DNA from: Sequoia sempervirens
Taxonomy: Eukaryota; Streptophyta; Pinopsida; Cupressales; Cupressaceae
Direction: 5' to 3'
DNA: 64,000 nt
Assembly (NCBI GenBank): GCA_007258455.2
Contig: VDFB02275518.1
Location: 124,001-188,000, forward strand
Part shown: in pieces, positions 36,005-47,495 of the stretch
How positions within the stretch are numbered: position 1 is the stretch's first letter
How the letters are laid out: each line of letters starts with the position of its first letter
Made by a program: the position numbers and the translations under genes
Notes under the pieces: generated by a model
Database searches by the model: none
Told to the model about the DNA's origin: nothing
Seen by the model: only the letters and a program-made list of their open reading frames with translations

Positions 36005-36606
36005 TTCATATCAAAACGATGAAACCATTTGATCTTAATGCATACACATATACCTTAATATATACACAATCATTTTCATATACCAATATCATAATGAGAA
36101 GGTCAATACTAATTATTTGATAATAATAATTCCTAATGATTAAAATGTTAATAATTAAATACTTATAATACTATAGCTTTCTATAAGGCAACCAAGTTTG
36201 AATCGACCTAGGTTACGTAACCAAGAGACACAACTTAGGATTAAACTTACTCATTTTCAAAAGTATCCAAAACCCAACCCATGCACAAACAACGAACTTA
36301 GATGACTTTAATATTCAGTCCTTATCCATAACCTTCTCTCGAGTGATAATCCCCCTCTCCTTGTGGAGGGAGAAAAATCCTTCCTGTATATCCACTTAGA
36401 AAATAGACACGTAGTTATCCATATCATTTATATTGCATCCATTTAATTGCATATTCATCAATATTTCCATTAAAATACATAAAACCATTACATTGCATGT
36501 AATTCATCATAACATTTAGCTTTTAAAGTTGCATAATTATGCAAATCATCCATGCTTTTTAACATTAGGTGAAAATTAAATTGTATTTTAAAGATAGGGT
36601 GTAACA
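35458..36606 (-). mobile_element. Element A 5' LTR, outer (5') portion
   Basis: It continues A's LTR after element C, starting with the second AGAAC copy. It ends at 36605-36606 in CA, which on the minus strand gives TGTTACACCCTATC, a start of the type common in plant gypsy LTRs. It contains a TA microsatellite. No gene is seen. Confidence 0.8.
35927..35999. repeat. (TA)n microsatellite in the element A LTR
   Basis: About 70 bases of uninterrupted TA dinucleotides; the length is likely polymorphic. Confidence 0.95.
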
Positions 36607-37863
36607 ACAATAAAACTCCACATGATGTGGCATTGTGATAAATTACATATAATGTGATAATGTGGTAATATGATGTGATAAAGCTAGATATGTGATGCAA
36701 GAGTGTCTCTACAAAATAGTATAACTCTATACAAATATGATGATGAGTCTTTATTTGATACAAGATGTCATTTGAAATCTAAACCATAAAAATAATTAAT
36801 GACAATATATGCCCAACTTAAATTGGTTGCATCCAACAAATATAAGGAATTAAATATGAGGTGAGAAAGGTAATAGGGTGAAAAAGCATGTAATAACTAT
36901 TAGTAATAATTATATGTAGGTGTTGTAATAAAATGAGCTTAAAGGTGTCTTAATACTCAAGAAATACACCCTATTGGGGATCAAGTAAGGTGTAAGTGAT
37001 AATCATCATCCAAAAGTGATCAAGGTGGTGTAATAATAGGTAATGAAATCTTAAAATATTGTCCATGAAAGTGTATTCAACAATTATAGTTATATGTTTT
37101 ATAAGCAACTTCTCAATAAAATAATTGTGGTAATAAATGTTTTATATTGGTTTATATGACCCATGGAACAAATCCACTTTGTGTGGATGCAAACCATTAT
37201 TTACAAGACTAAATTGTGAGAATGCATTGTATGTGAGTTTGATCCATTACCCTAAATTGACATGTGGTAATGAACTAGTAATCTAAATATTATTAATAGG
37301 TTATGTTCAAATACATTATGCTTAATATTATTAATAATATTATACTGCCAAAAATTGGGTGTGAATTTATGGATGTAGAATGAGTTGCAGATCCTAGAGC
37401 AATTACGAAATGACTAGATTGATAACTTATAAGGGATAACTTAGACTACATACAAATATTGGGCCCCATTATAGAGTGTGGGGTTTAAGATTTTTTTTTA
37501 TCTATGTCCATTATTGTATGATGTTTGTGTGCTCACCACTCTTGTAGAGTAATGGGATTTTGATACAAACACATTTCATCACCCCACTAGTGAGATGAGC
37601 ATCACTCTTTAGTATATTTGGTGAATTATGATACCACAAGTGAGAAAGTATAAGAAAATCACCCCATAACATTGTAGTAAGATCAAGATTTATACCATTG
37701 GTGTACAAGTTGTGAGGGATACAACAAAGATGGCATGCAATAGTGAGATATAGTTCTTGGAGATACATCTCATGGATGGAAGTGGTTATTTATGTCTATT
37801 CACATCTTATTATTTCTAGATAGCAAGGGTTCAACTATTTCTTATGGGCTAGTTCATTGCATG
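36607..37863. other. AT-rich spacer without recognised genes
   Basis: It includes irregular GTGATAA/GTGATGT-rich stretches near 36640-36700. Open frames (36488-36763, 37511-37768) are short and low in complexity, and I reject them. Confidence 0.6.
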
Positions 37864-37868
37864 AGATA
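37864..37868. repeat. Left target-site duplication of solo LTR (AGATA)
   Basis: AGATA, repeated at 40033-40037. Confidence 0.85.
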
Positions 37869-40032
37869 TGTAACGCCCGCCATGAAACCCTAGAGACTAT
37901 TACAAACATAACGAAAGCGAACAATTTTTTTATTATTTTAAAAGTGTAATTAAACAAGTAAAGTGAACTACACTTACACATACATTCTCTAAGGTACGTG
38001 ACGATGCTTACTTACAAACCCAAAACCAAAGGGGGAGGACACAGCTTGGCTACACCCAACCTCCCCTGGTGGAGGCTGTGCTGCATGTGGCAACGCTTCC
38101 CCCACAATGTGTGGGGAGCGTTGCACACAACAACGCCCTCCATTGGGGTGCGGCTGTGTACAGCCACAATTGCCCCCCAAAAATATTATAAAATTTAATT
38201 TAATTTAATATTTAATATTTATTTATTATTATTATTTTTTTAAAACACACTAACATACTCTGTTTCAAGTAATTTCCAGAACAAAGATTTTTTTGACAAT
38301 AAATTTTTTATAATTTTTTTTTTTCCAGAAAATTTCCCAGCATAATAGCCCATAATTTTTATATGTAAAATCTATGGGTCTCTATATAAAAATTTCCATT
38401 TTACATCAAATTGGACAAATCCTTTAACAGAAAAAACTACAGCAAATCATTTTCAAGCACAATTTTTTTTTTACAATTTCAATTTTTAATTTGAAATGAA
38501 AAATTTTCAACTCCCAACATAGAGGTTTTCTAATTTTCTTTTGTTTCTCTTTCCATTTTTCTATTGTTAAAACTTGAGAATTTCTGTTGTAAGAGTTTGT
38601 TTTTCTACAAGAATCTAAATTTTTTCATGATTTCAACAAAGGTTTTAAAATTTGTTTACAACCAAATTCTTCAAAACTTCACAGCAACATTAAAACCTAT
38701 TTTCAAAGAAAAGATCAAAGCTTCTAAAAACAACCAGCAATTAAAGGAACCTGTTTTGAAGCTTGACGAAGAAGAGGATTGAAGTTGAGCTTCCTTGCAA
38801 AATTCCAATTTTCCAGAAATTATTCCAAAATCTTCACTCCAAATCCAAAAATGTATGAAAACAAGAAAAACCTTCTTTCTTTTCACAGCCAATTTTCTCC
38901 AAGAATCCAATATCTCCCATAACTTTTCCCCAATTTTAGTCAAAATTTCCAAAATATCCCAAATATTTTCTTTTTCCAAAAAGAATAAATATCTCCATTC
39001 ATTAATTTTCAACACTTAGTCCAAATTAAAAATATCTTCTTTTCAACCATTATAGATATTTTGCATTTAAATGATTTAAAACAAAATTTCATTTCAAATA
39101 AATTTAAATCTTTTAATTTATGCATTTTTCAAAACAACTTTAACTATTTAATTTATTTAATCAACATCATAAGTTTAATTAATTAATTAATTAACTCAAA
39201 AAATAAATTTAATTAATTAATTAGTTTATTTACTTAATAACATAAATTTAACCACTAGAATTAAATTACTTTACCACATAAATGAAATTTAATTAATTAA
39301 TTTGTCCATTTAATAAGATAAATTTAATCAATAGATTAAATTACCTTACCAATTGAATATAATTAAATTAGTTAAATTAAATAACAATCCAATCAAGAAT
39401 ACATAAATAATCATTTACAATCCATTTAAACATTAATTCCCACATGCAATTTCCATCGATAATAAATTATCAAAACAACAAGAACGACATGACTTAGCAA
39501 CAAACAAGACACAAACTGACGACACACTATGACAGGGTTGTGGTTTGACAAGGGAACCATGTTACTATCTCCCAATCAACAATACCGTTGGGATATGGAC
39601 ACGCTCAAACCTGTGAAACTAGGTGGAGACGATGTCCTGTACCTACAATCCTGTAATCAAGACGAATGTCGAACATGCATAAACATAACAATCACACTGT
39701 GAAGAGAAATCATAGAATCACAGAGCGCTCGCATGCGAGTGATGTAATCCCGTCCCCTTCACCAGTACAGTCACATCAAGACTTATGAAAGTAAAGAATC
39801 ATTAATCAACATATAAGCATATATCAATATTAACAACTATGCTAATCAAAAGCATCACATGAAACATAACATCCATATAGTGCATCATCTCATCACAGTA
39901 TAACATCCACATTGCTCTAAAGCCAACAATCATAAAATAATAACAAATATCAAGGTCTATCATAGTAAAGGTACTGTCTAACAACATATACAAATCTAAA
40001 CACATAGCATCAATGACTGAAGGGGCACTACA
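37869..40032 (+). mobile_element. Solo LTR of an unseen gypsy-type element
   Basis: It is 2164 bp, starts TGTAACGCCCGCC and ends GGGGCACTACA, with AGATA on both sides. There is no internal region or second LTR, so the element was reduced by LTR-LTR recombination. The start resembles TGTAACACCC-type LTRs of plant chromoviruses; orientation is inferred from that. It holds a GC-rich hairpin block (38000-38170) and an AT-rich half with AATTAATT runs (39175-39370). Short open frames in it (37998, 38564, 38671) are not called. Confidence 0.82.
38091..38123. repeat. GC-rich inverted repeat in the solo LTR
   Basis: CAACGCTTCCCCCACA is followed after three bases by TGTGGGGAGCGTTG, a near-perfect stem with two unpaired bases. 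It stands out in an AT-rich LTR. Confidence 0.8.
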
Positions 40033-40037
40033 AGATA
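40033..40037. repeat. Right target-site duplication of solo LTR (AGATA)
   Basis: Matches 37864-37868. Confidence 0.85.
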
Positions 40038-40355
40038 TTGAGTAGTATTAGCAACTATTTGTTTAGGGTTGATGCATGTTGTCCACTTATATGATGATTT
40101 CTAAATATATATGGATGGTGGTAGTACATAACTAAGGTTAATGACATTATTGCAAGTGTGAGCATATGAACACAAGTAGATTTTATAGTTTCTAGAGATA
40201 TTAATCATGACAAAGATAGGTAAACCACTTCCATTTTGATGTAATATAACTAGACATATTGTAGGTGAAGGGAGAGGACAAGAATACAAAGTTACTAACT
40301 TAATTTTGATTAGTTGACACTTAAAGACATCTTCTAGAGGTTGTACAAGGATATG

Positions 40356-40880
40356 GGGTGAAATCACAATACTCTGTCTCACTTTTTGGCCAAGATAGAC
40401 ATTTATATCAATATTTTTAATTGAATCTTCACCTTCTGAGACCTATAGCAGATAAACCATTAAGAATTTGAAGATGATTCAAACTAGTGATTTGTGGCAA
40501 TTTATGTGTAGATTCTAAATATATATTTTAAATTTTTTCTAAAATAAATCATGAATCTTTCAACATCTCCTCTAATAACTATTTTTTTAATAGAAAACAA
40601 CATTATCAAAAAGTAGCATTTATGTCATCAAACATAACTTTTTTTTATAAAGAAAAACTTCTAATTTTTAAAATATCTAGGGCAAGGATATTTTTTCATA
40701 GTTTTTTGTTACATATTTTTTTAATTAATTTTTGAAGTCATTGTAACTATAATTTGGACATAGGTGTATGCTGTCAAACATAACTTGTTATGTATATATC
40801 AAAATCCATTTTTTTGGTGAAACAAGGACATTAATACTTGGAGCAAAGGTATTTTTTGATTTTTTTTACAATTGGTAGGT
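40356..40880 (+). mobile_element. Truncated member of the GGGT-ended inverted-repeat family
   Basis: It starts GGGTGAAATCACAATA and continues TTTTTGGCCAA, then CACCTTCTGAGACCTATAGCAGATAAA. It is a diverged match to 54198 onward (GGGTGATCCCACAATA, TTTTTGGCCAA, CACATTCGGGCACCTATAGCAGC). No matching right terminus is found before the CACTA end at 41348, so the far end is lost and my right limit is approximate. Confidence 0.6.
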
Positions 40881-41132
40881 CACTTTGTGATTTTTACAAC
40901 CTAGACCTCAAAATCTCATACCACCAGCCCATACATATCCAATATGGTCTACACAAATAATTCCAACCCTTTCAAAACACTTCCCAAGAGTTTTCTATCA
41001 AACCCTACCATTTATGCATCATTCTTGCTTAAAAAACATGAGTTTAATCATCTAGGGCATCAACCAAATTGCCCAAATCCTCAACCCCCGCTCCTACAAA
41101 CTTGAAACACTCAATACACATCATAAATACTT

Positions 41133-41172
41133 CCATTCCACCAGTTATCGGGCCATTTCACTGGTGGAATGG
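41133..41172. repeat. Perfect 13-bp inverted repeat
   Basis: CCATTCCACCAGT and ACTGGTGGAATGG are separated by 14 bases. It lies beyond the recognisable part of the truncated element to its left. Confidence 0.9.
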
Positions 41173-41347
41173 CTCAAAACTCCATTTTTTCACTCTAAGT
41201 ACCCAAAACCTAGGTTTTCAAAGTGGTTTGGAGTAAAATGCTTCTAAAATGCTCAAAACTGAATGAAATTCGATGAGACCAAGTTTTTTGGAAAGTAGAT
41301 TCAATTCCACATAAAATCCAATCAATTAGAGTCCACTTGCAGGGCGT

Positions 41348-41735
41348 CACTAGTAGAAAAACATAAATAAATGACTAAAAAAATACTAAAAATTGCATAT
41401 AAATGACTAAACTTGGTCATGTGGACCATTAGTAGTTTATTCTCGATCATTTATAATGCGACCAAATTTATGAATAAACATTTTTATTCATTTATTTGAT
41501 TGTTTTGATTGATCAATTTGGTAGTATATTTAGTCGTTAATTTAGTCATTGATTTAGGCATATATTTAGTCATATTTATTCACTGAGCTTTGTCACGTGA
41601 CCATTAGTAGTTTATTGCTGGTCATTTATAACGTGACCAAATTTATGACTAAACCATTTTTATTCATTTATTGGTTGTTTTGATTGATCAATTTGGTAGT
41701 ATATTTTTAGTTATTGATTTAGTAGTCTGTAGTTT
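41348..41735 (+). mobile_element. CACTA-type transposon, left end
   Basis: It begins CACTAGTAGAAAAA, a typical En/Spm terminal sequence. A subterminal unit of about 175 bp occurs twice (anchors at 41425 and 41600), with repeated TTAGTC/GACTAA and GTCACGTGACC-like motifs. The right end at 59512-59520 shares CACTAGTAGAA inverted and the GTCATGTGAC motif. The bordering triplets differ (CGT left, TTA right), so either the element was rearranged or the ends come from two insertions. Confidence 0.7.
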
Positions 41736-42001
41736 ATTTTATTAATCAAAAAGATTACTTATCAACTATCTAAAAAAATTGCACAATAAAAAACAATGAG
41801 AAGGTAAAAATAGCTTATTTTATTAATAAAAAAGATGTTACATGCAGTTGTGTAAGCTTGAAAATGGAGTTACAATTTATTTTCCCAACATGAAAGAACT
41901 TGAAAAGATTACAATACATTACTGAGAGAGAAAAGAATTAGCTAAAATCTGCTCCAAAACCTTGCCTTTATGTTGTTCAACAAATTACAAAAGAATAGGA
42001 A

Positions 42002-42155
42002 CATGACTACTCTTTTATATCATAACCTATAGTCCCTCACCCCTGTAATGCTTGTTGATCCTCTAACTGTCATTTGTGCATGACTGTTCTTCTATATCAT
42101 AACCTATAGTCCCTTACCCTTGTGATGCATTAGTACATGATACATCTTTACAAAT
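42002..42155. repeat. 77-bp imperfect tandem duplication
   Basis: Units starting CATGACTACTC (42002) and CATGACTGTTC (42079) share TATATCATAACCTATAGTCCCT and following bases. Confidence 0.8.
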
Positions 42156-42801
42156 GAACTTTTATTCTATGATTGTGATAAAGATCCAATCATCTGTAGG
42201 CTTCCCTCATTCTGATTACTATCATCTTATGAATGTGTTAACTATTACTTCATTGTTTCTCTTACCATTGAACCGACCCTTACAAAATTTGATCATTTAC
42301 CTCTTCATCTTCATATCTTGTTGGTTTATTTATCAGCAATCATCTTACCTTCATTATCTTGGAGCCATCAACATGGTATCTAACTCTGTTGCCAACAATC
42401 TCTGCAGGATAGATAACATCTTCCAAGGTGGCCTCATGGACAACAGTCAATATTCGATTGCGAGGTCGAACTGCTTGTTAGGTACCAAATCCACAGGCAC
42501 AAGGAAAAACCCTAGGCAAATCCAAGCTGGACCTAGACAAAGATCAGTACATAGTCCAGACTGGTTCTAGTTTGACTAGGGTTCTTGCTAAACCTAGTAA
42601 TTGCCCAAAAATTAAAAAGCAATAGTAACCAAGATCCCAAAAGAATGGTAATGAATGTAAAAATAATATTTGAAATTACATGATATGTAACAGTTACTGT
42701 ATTTTGTATTGCAGATAGGGGAAAAATATGCCAACTACCAAAAAATGAATGAGATTTGAGGTTATACTATAGATAGAAGCATATATACAAAATATACTCA
42801 C
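42156..42801. other. Stretch with no assigned gene
   Basis: It contains a plus-strand open frame of 138 codons (42154-42570) without recognisable domains and a TGGTATCTAACTC string near 42374 that only loosely resembles a primer site. I see nothing firm. Confidence 0.4.
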
Positions 42802-42905
42802 GTGGAACTATTGGGAAGAAGTTGATCCAAAACCATTTGAATTGTAATTGAATCAAACTTGGAAGGCAAAGATGATGCCACCAACCAGTCTTCAATTGGA
42901 TACAA
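42802..42905 (-). pseudogene. Exon-like fragment, unidentified
   Basis: The minus strand shows a 104-base open segment (LYPIEDWLVASSLPSKF and on, ending LLPNSST). It is flanked by a good 3' splice site (TTCTCAG) and 5' splice site (GTGAGTAT). The composition is that of real protein rather than random AT-rich DNA. I cannot name the family. It lies on the same strand as the three recognised fragments to its right. Confidence 0.45.
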
Positions 42906-45212
42906 CTGAGAATTGAACAATTCTAGTGAAAATTAGAATTTGTTAGGAATTTAGAAGGCATCATGCTTTTCAAAATATTTAAATCCTAAAGAAACCTAAT
43001 GCTACTGAAAGAAAAGCTTACCTCTAATATGCATTCACTCAAACCTTAATTTTTCCAATTAATGCAATTAGAAAGGCATAATATCTACCTTTTTGGGGGT
43101 GGTAGGGAGACGACAGTGCAAGGCAGCACAAAAAAATAAAGGAAAAAATAAAATTATGATAAAAGAATTTAATATTACATAAATCAAGCACAAGTTAAAA
43201 GCTAAAACTATAACCAATTTTTTTTAATTTTCAAGTGTTTTGTGGGATAGCATGGCTTGCTTCTCTTGTGAAATCACGGGGACACTCACAAAGGTTATGT
43301 TGGAGACATTAATGGAACTCTATAACATAAAATTAAAATGCCTAGAGTTTCTTCCTTTTAGATGATTTCAAAAGAAAATAAGGATGGTAGGGATGGTTTA
43401 CCATATCTAAAGTTCAAATCAATTGTGGCTACCAAGATATTGGAAGTTTTAAATGGTACTCCAAATAAATTCACAATAAATGACATTTTCTCCACTATGT
43501 AAAATGACAGATCACGTCTAGTGCGAAGACTAACAACCTCATGAATATGATCATGACATATAAATCCTTTCAAATTCCTACTATCCATATTTTTATGGTA
43601 CACTCGATTTATCAACTTCTTGTTTTGAATGAAAAATAAAACAAACATGTTTCAAATGAAATTATATTAAATGATACAAAAATTGTAGAGTTATTACAAT
43701 TTGTTAAAGGCCCTGGAAACAATGATTTCTTTAAGGGTTTTTGTTAAGAGGTTCTTTACAACACATGATAGATATTACTTCACGAGAATGATCAAGCAAT
43801 GTTGTTAAATGAATCAAAATGAACAAGACTGTAATAATCAAACTAGGGAAGCCAAAGATATATATTATTCGATAGAAACTATATTTGCATAGTAGGGAAG
43901 CCAAAAATATATAGTTTTGATAATTAAAACTAGTCAGAACTCAAACAAAAATAAGTAGATATGTCTGTATTTAACGCTTTTTGTCTGAATGAAGCTAAGT
44001 TGCATGAATCATGGAAATGGGTATAGTTTGTGATATAGGAATGCTATCTCAAAGATGAGCCCTCAAACAACATAGAGATGACAAAACACCATAGGAAAAT
44101 GCTAATTTAAACATAAGAAAAAATGAAAGCTTCTAAAATATATGGTTATACTTGTAGCAAACAAAATAAAACTTTAGACTATAAACCCTGATTGTCCTCG
44201 TGGGTTAACACAAAATATTTATACCATCCAAGTAAAAATTGTATGAACAAGGTCAATATCTATTAATTTAAACAATTTATTAGTAAGCATTAGAAAATTG
44301 TACAAATACATTATTACTCCCTTCTAGAGGTTGTCACTTGTTGCCATAAGACCTTTCTAAAGACCTCTAAAGCTATTAGGTTGATTAATTCCTTTCGGCT
44401 AATTTCACAGCAGATATAGGAATTAAACACTAATTTGATGTTTTGCATTCACATACATAGGGAGAAAAAGCAACAAAACAATGCTCCTCCTTCAATAACA
44501 ACACTCATACTCAACTACTTGTTGACCACTCATGAGGTTTCTTAAGCACCAAGTTTTTCCACTATTTACTTGCCGAGACTTCTTGCTAAGTTTTTGGTGA
44601 TTTTTATTAAGTGTTGAGTTTTTCCAATGTTTAATTTTTAGGCAAGTTTTATCCTCAGTTTGCACAAGTACTCTGCAAGTCTGAGGGAAAAACTTACACC
44701 ATACTACAACGGAAACCCAATTGCAGAAAATAATAGAAAAATGCCTTCTCAACATTAAAACTACATTTTTTTAAATTTTTTATAAAGTATATACACCCAA
44801 GGGGAAATATCACACCAACATTTGAGTATTCTTGAGCAATTTGGAGTGAGTTCATAGTAGATTCAAAGAGCAAATTTGAAGAATATTAGGTTTCTAGGTG
44901 AGTCATTTTTTTCCCTTTTTCCATTTTTTCCCTAAGCAAGTAAGTTCTTTCTAGCATGTTATATTCTTCATAACATGTAGATTTTACAATTGTAAATGTA
45001 TTGAATGCTTGTTAGGTTCTCCTCAATCTATTTTGATCAGATGGTAGAAATATTGATTGGACTCATATTTCATAAATCTATCATGTTTTTGCATAACATC
45101 ATTTTCTCACCATGTAGAATGTCCCAAAGACTTCCATTTACCATGTAGTCATAAAATAGAAACAAGAAAAATATAGAACTGCATAGTACTGGAAAAAAAA
45201 TAAAAAATAAAC
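42906..45212. other. Intronic or intergenic DNA, nothing assigned
   Basis: AT-rich. It holds minus-strand open frames at 43358-43648 (96 codons) and 44492-44755 that I cannot link to a family. Confidence 0.4.
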
Positions 45213-45455
45213 TTGGAAAAAAGGATACTGAAGACATTCAACTTCAGTTGTCCTCTTAACTGGATCCCACGATAGAAGAGACTGCAATGGTTTTCATTAG
45301 GTTAGTATAGTATACATGAGTCCAATCCTATGTAAAGAAAAATCTAATTAAGAAATTAGGGTATTAAAGCAATGACTTACATTCATCATATCAATGGCTT
45401 CTGCACTTGCATTTGGTATTACCAATGAAAGCTTGGTTGATTTGAACTGCAACAT
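45213..45455 (-). pseudogene. Ser/Thr kinase fragment, MHK/MAK-like, two exons
   Basis: Exon 45381-45455 (75 bases, ending EAIDMMN) has acceptor TGTTCAG and donor GTAAGTC. Exon 45213-45281 (69 bases) has acceptor ATTGCAG and donor GTTTAT. The second reads SLLSWDPVKRTTEVECLQYP and ends FFQ, matching the C-terminal subdomain XI wording (SWDP-x-KR-x-T...LQ-x-PFFQ) of MHK/MAK/RCK-type kinases. The two exons are in phase with no stop. Only the last part of the kinase domain is present; ATP-binding and catalytic loops are absent. Truncated, so non-functional as a kinase. Confidence 0.65.
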
Positions 45456-46558
45456 CTGAACACCAGTTTTTGTAAGTTGATAATGAGATGTATGATTTCA
45501 TGCAAAGAGTTAGTAGTTACATTCATAGAAAAAATATTGTTCTTTTAAATGTAAGTACTCGATAAATATAACTCCTACCATGACAGGAAGGACATTTTAT
45601 GATTTCCCAAGAATTAACACAGTTTAAGTAGAAGGAAAAGAAAACCAATTGGTCTGAAAATGGTTCATAAAGAACTATATTAATTCATTTTGTATGGTTA
45701 ATGGTGCAATCTAAGACATGCTCAACCTCAATCCATGTAGTAAAATTGGACAAGAAGAAAAACATAACAAATACAAAAGACAGTTGTAGAAAGGTTCAAG
45801 GATAATCTAGATATCTTGTGGGGCAAAGCATTTTGAAAAAGAGCCTTTTTTTATGAATTCAAATGCACCAATTTTTCTTTGCAGCAACAATGTCCATGGG
45901 TAACAATTCAACTCAAGCATCTCATTCTCAAGCAAGTCAAAGGGAAAGGATGAAAGTATTCTAAAGAAAGTAGAAAACATATAAAACAAAATTAAAAAAA
46001 TTTAGGCAATGGGACAACTTCTCTAGGCTTTGATTTTCTGAAAGTGTCCTTAATATATATGATTCCATTTTTTGCATGCCACATTATAGCCGAGATATCT
46101 CCTTGGGATTTCCTTCAAACATCCCCTTCTCATAGAGAAATCCTTTAGCTAGCTTTACAGAAAACATTTCTATCCCCTAATAATTTAAATACATACTTAT
46201 GCATATGAAAGGTTTCTTTGCTACATGCATCTTGCAATGACAAGGCTGTGCAGAAAGCTAGACTAGTAATTTCAATACACATTCCATGAAAAAAACATCT
46301 CTTGAAATTTAAGAACCACAGAAAAGAATGTTCACTAAGGCTCTAAAAAATGCAGCTTGTAACTTACATGTTACAACTATGATATGAAGTGAATTATTAT
46401 AGAATGTCAATCCCCGCTAGCATACAACCTTGTCCATTCTTTTGCTGTAATATGCAGATACCCAAATGATTCAAAAATCATGCCATTTCATTGAATTCAA
46501 TCCAACCATAAAGAGAAACACATAATGCAAATAGAGATTAATAATACAGATAGAATAT
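45456..46558. other. AT-rich DNA between gene fragments
   Basis: No further kinase or E2 exons were recognised. The open frame at 45807-45989 is not convincing. Confidence 0.4.
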
Positions 46559-46885
46559 TTATAGAGACCAATAGTGCAAATCTTCACATGTTTCCACAAC
46601 CTCAATTTCATTCAATTTCTAGTGCTTTGCAATGTTCTCAGAAAGTGGATCATCGAGATTTGGTGCACTAAAAAATGCTTGTATGCTGACCAAATTGACA
46701 TAAGGAATATATAGTGCAATCATGAAAAATAGTAGCAGCTTCATAATTAAATTACACTAACAAAAGGATTTTGGATACTACCACCATTTACAATTTTAAA
46801 AACTACAAACCTCAAAAGGACAGTTCAAATTGGAAGAGCAGGAATCCACTTGTCCTTTAGAATATCTAGGCATATGCAACCAAGT
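46559..46885 (-). pseudogene. UBC13-type ubiquitin-conjugating enzyme fragment (UBC35/36-like), last exons
   Basis: Exon 46811-46885 ends ICLDILKDKWIPALPI, TGA, TVLL with donor GTTTGT. Exon 46559-46685 has acceptor GGTCAG and reads IQAFFSAPNLDDPLSENIAK, then H and TAG. The splice joins the two in phase (L-S-I-Q). The wording matches the C-terminal half of plant E2 enzymes of the UBC13/UBC35-36 type, including the C-L-D-I-L-K-D-K-W stretch that carries the active-site Cys. Stops (one TGA, one TAG) and a diverged C-terminus make it a pseudogene. The upstream half is missing, replaced by ABCB sequence. Confidence 0.8.
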
Positions 46886-47040
46886 TGTATAGGACACATT
46901 TGGTTAGTTCTGTGAAGGATACATATCAAATATAAACTGTAATAATAAAAAAAATCTAGGAGGATTAAACAATAGATCACCTTCTCAATGCTAGAATTTC
47001 TCTCATACATTTCAAGAATATAAGAGTTATGGAAACATAC

Positions 47041-47495
47041 TTTCTCACTCAAAGCATATTGAATAAGTAGCACATCACTTAACACTTGACTCACAATATC
47101 TCCATTATTTCCATATGTGTCGAAAAAACTCATGTCTTGGTTCAACAATACTTGCATATTTGGACCTAATAACTACCGTTTGTGTCTCTCCAGTAAGAAT
47201 CCAACATGAAACCTCTGTGAAGGATATTTCACAGAAGTCATATCAGTAATAACATGGAACAAAAAGTTAAATGCACCCTAATACCCAAACCACATGCATA
47301 TTATAAGAAAACAAAAATAGAGGGAAGGATTGAGTTTCAATATAGTTGAAACAACCCAGGAAAAAAAATCATCATGCTTTGCTGGACCCCATCAAAATAA
47401 ATGAACATGTAATCTATAGTGTAAAAAGGAAGCAGCTTACCAATCCAACTGGCCACAAAAACGCCTCCCGCTATGTATACAATATACAAAGTATG
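47041..47495 (-). pseudogene. ABCB-type ABC transporter fragment (ABCB6/ABCB20-like), two exons
   Basis: Exon 47441-47495 (TLYIVYIAGGVFVASWI, acceptor TCTGCAG, donor GTAAGC) and exon 47041-47214 (acceptor CTTCACAG, donor GTATGT) join in phase to give IEVSCWILTGE. The second continues VLLNQDMSFFDTYGNNGD, then IVSQVLSDVLLIQ and ALSEK. This is the first transmembrane domain and intracellular loop of plant full-length ABCB transporters, closest in my memory to Arabidopsis ABCB6/ABCB20. A two-base deletion after RSKY breaks the frame. No nucleotide-binding domain is present. The next exon downstream is absent and UBC-type sequence follows within 160 bases. Confidence 0.85.

Larger units (their letters stand above)
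1790..36606 (-). mobile_element. Element A: degraded chromovirus-like Ty3/gypsy retrotransposon hosting B and C
   Basis: Read on the minus strand, the order is 5' LTR (36606 to 19066), primer site, leader ORF, gag, protease, RT, RNase H and integrase, ending at the gap. The LTR begins TGTTACACCC and ends TTCCA. Element B splits gag and element C splits the 5' LTR. With C and one duplication removed, the LTR is about 3.29 kb. RT and gag motifs resemble Tekay/Del-type chromoviruses. A chromodomain would lie in the gap, so the clade is inferred. Stops, frameshifts and lost catalytic residues show it is dead. A's own target duplication cannot be checked because the 3' end is missing; the bases just outside the 5' LTR are ACAAT. 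Confidence 0.85.

Noticed and set aside
42154..42570. 138-codon frame, and a TGGTATCTAACTC primer-site-like string near 42374
   Set aside because: No recognisable domain, no LTR pair, and the string matches the tRNA site only over its first seven bases.
43358..43648. 96-codon minus-strand frame
   Set aside because: Protein-like in places but matched to no family, without clear splice sites; left as unassigned.
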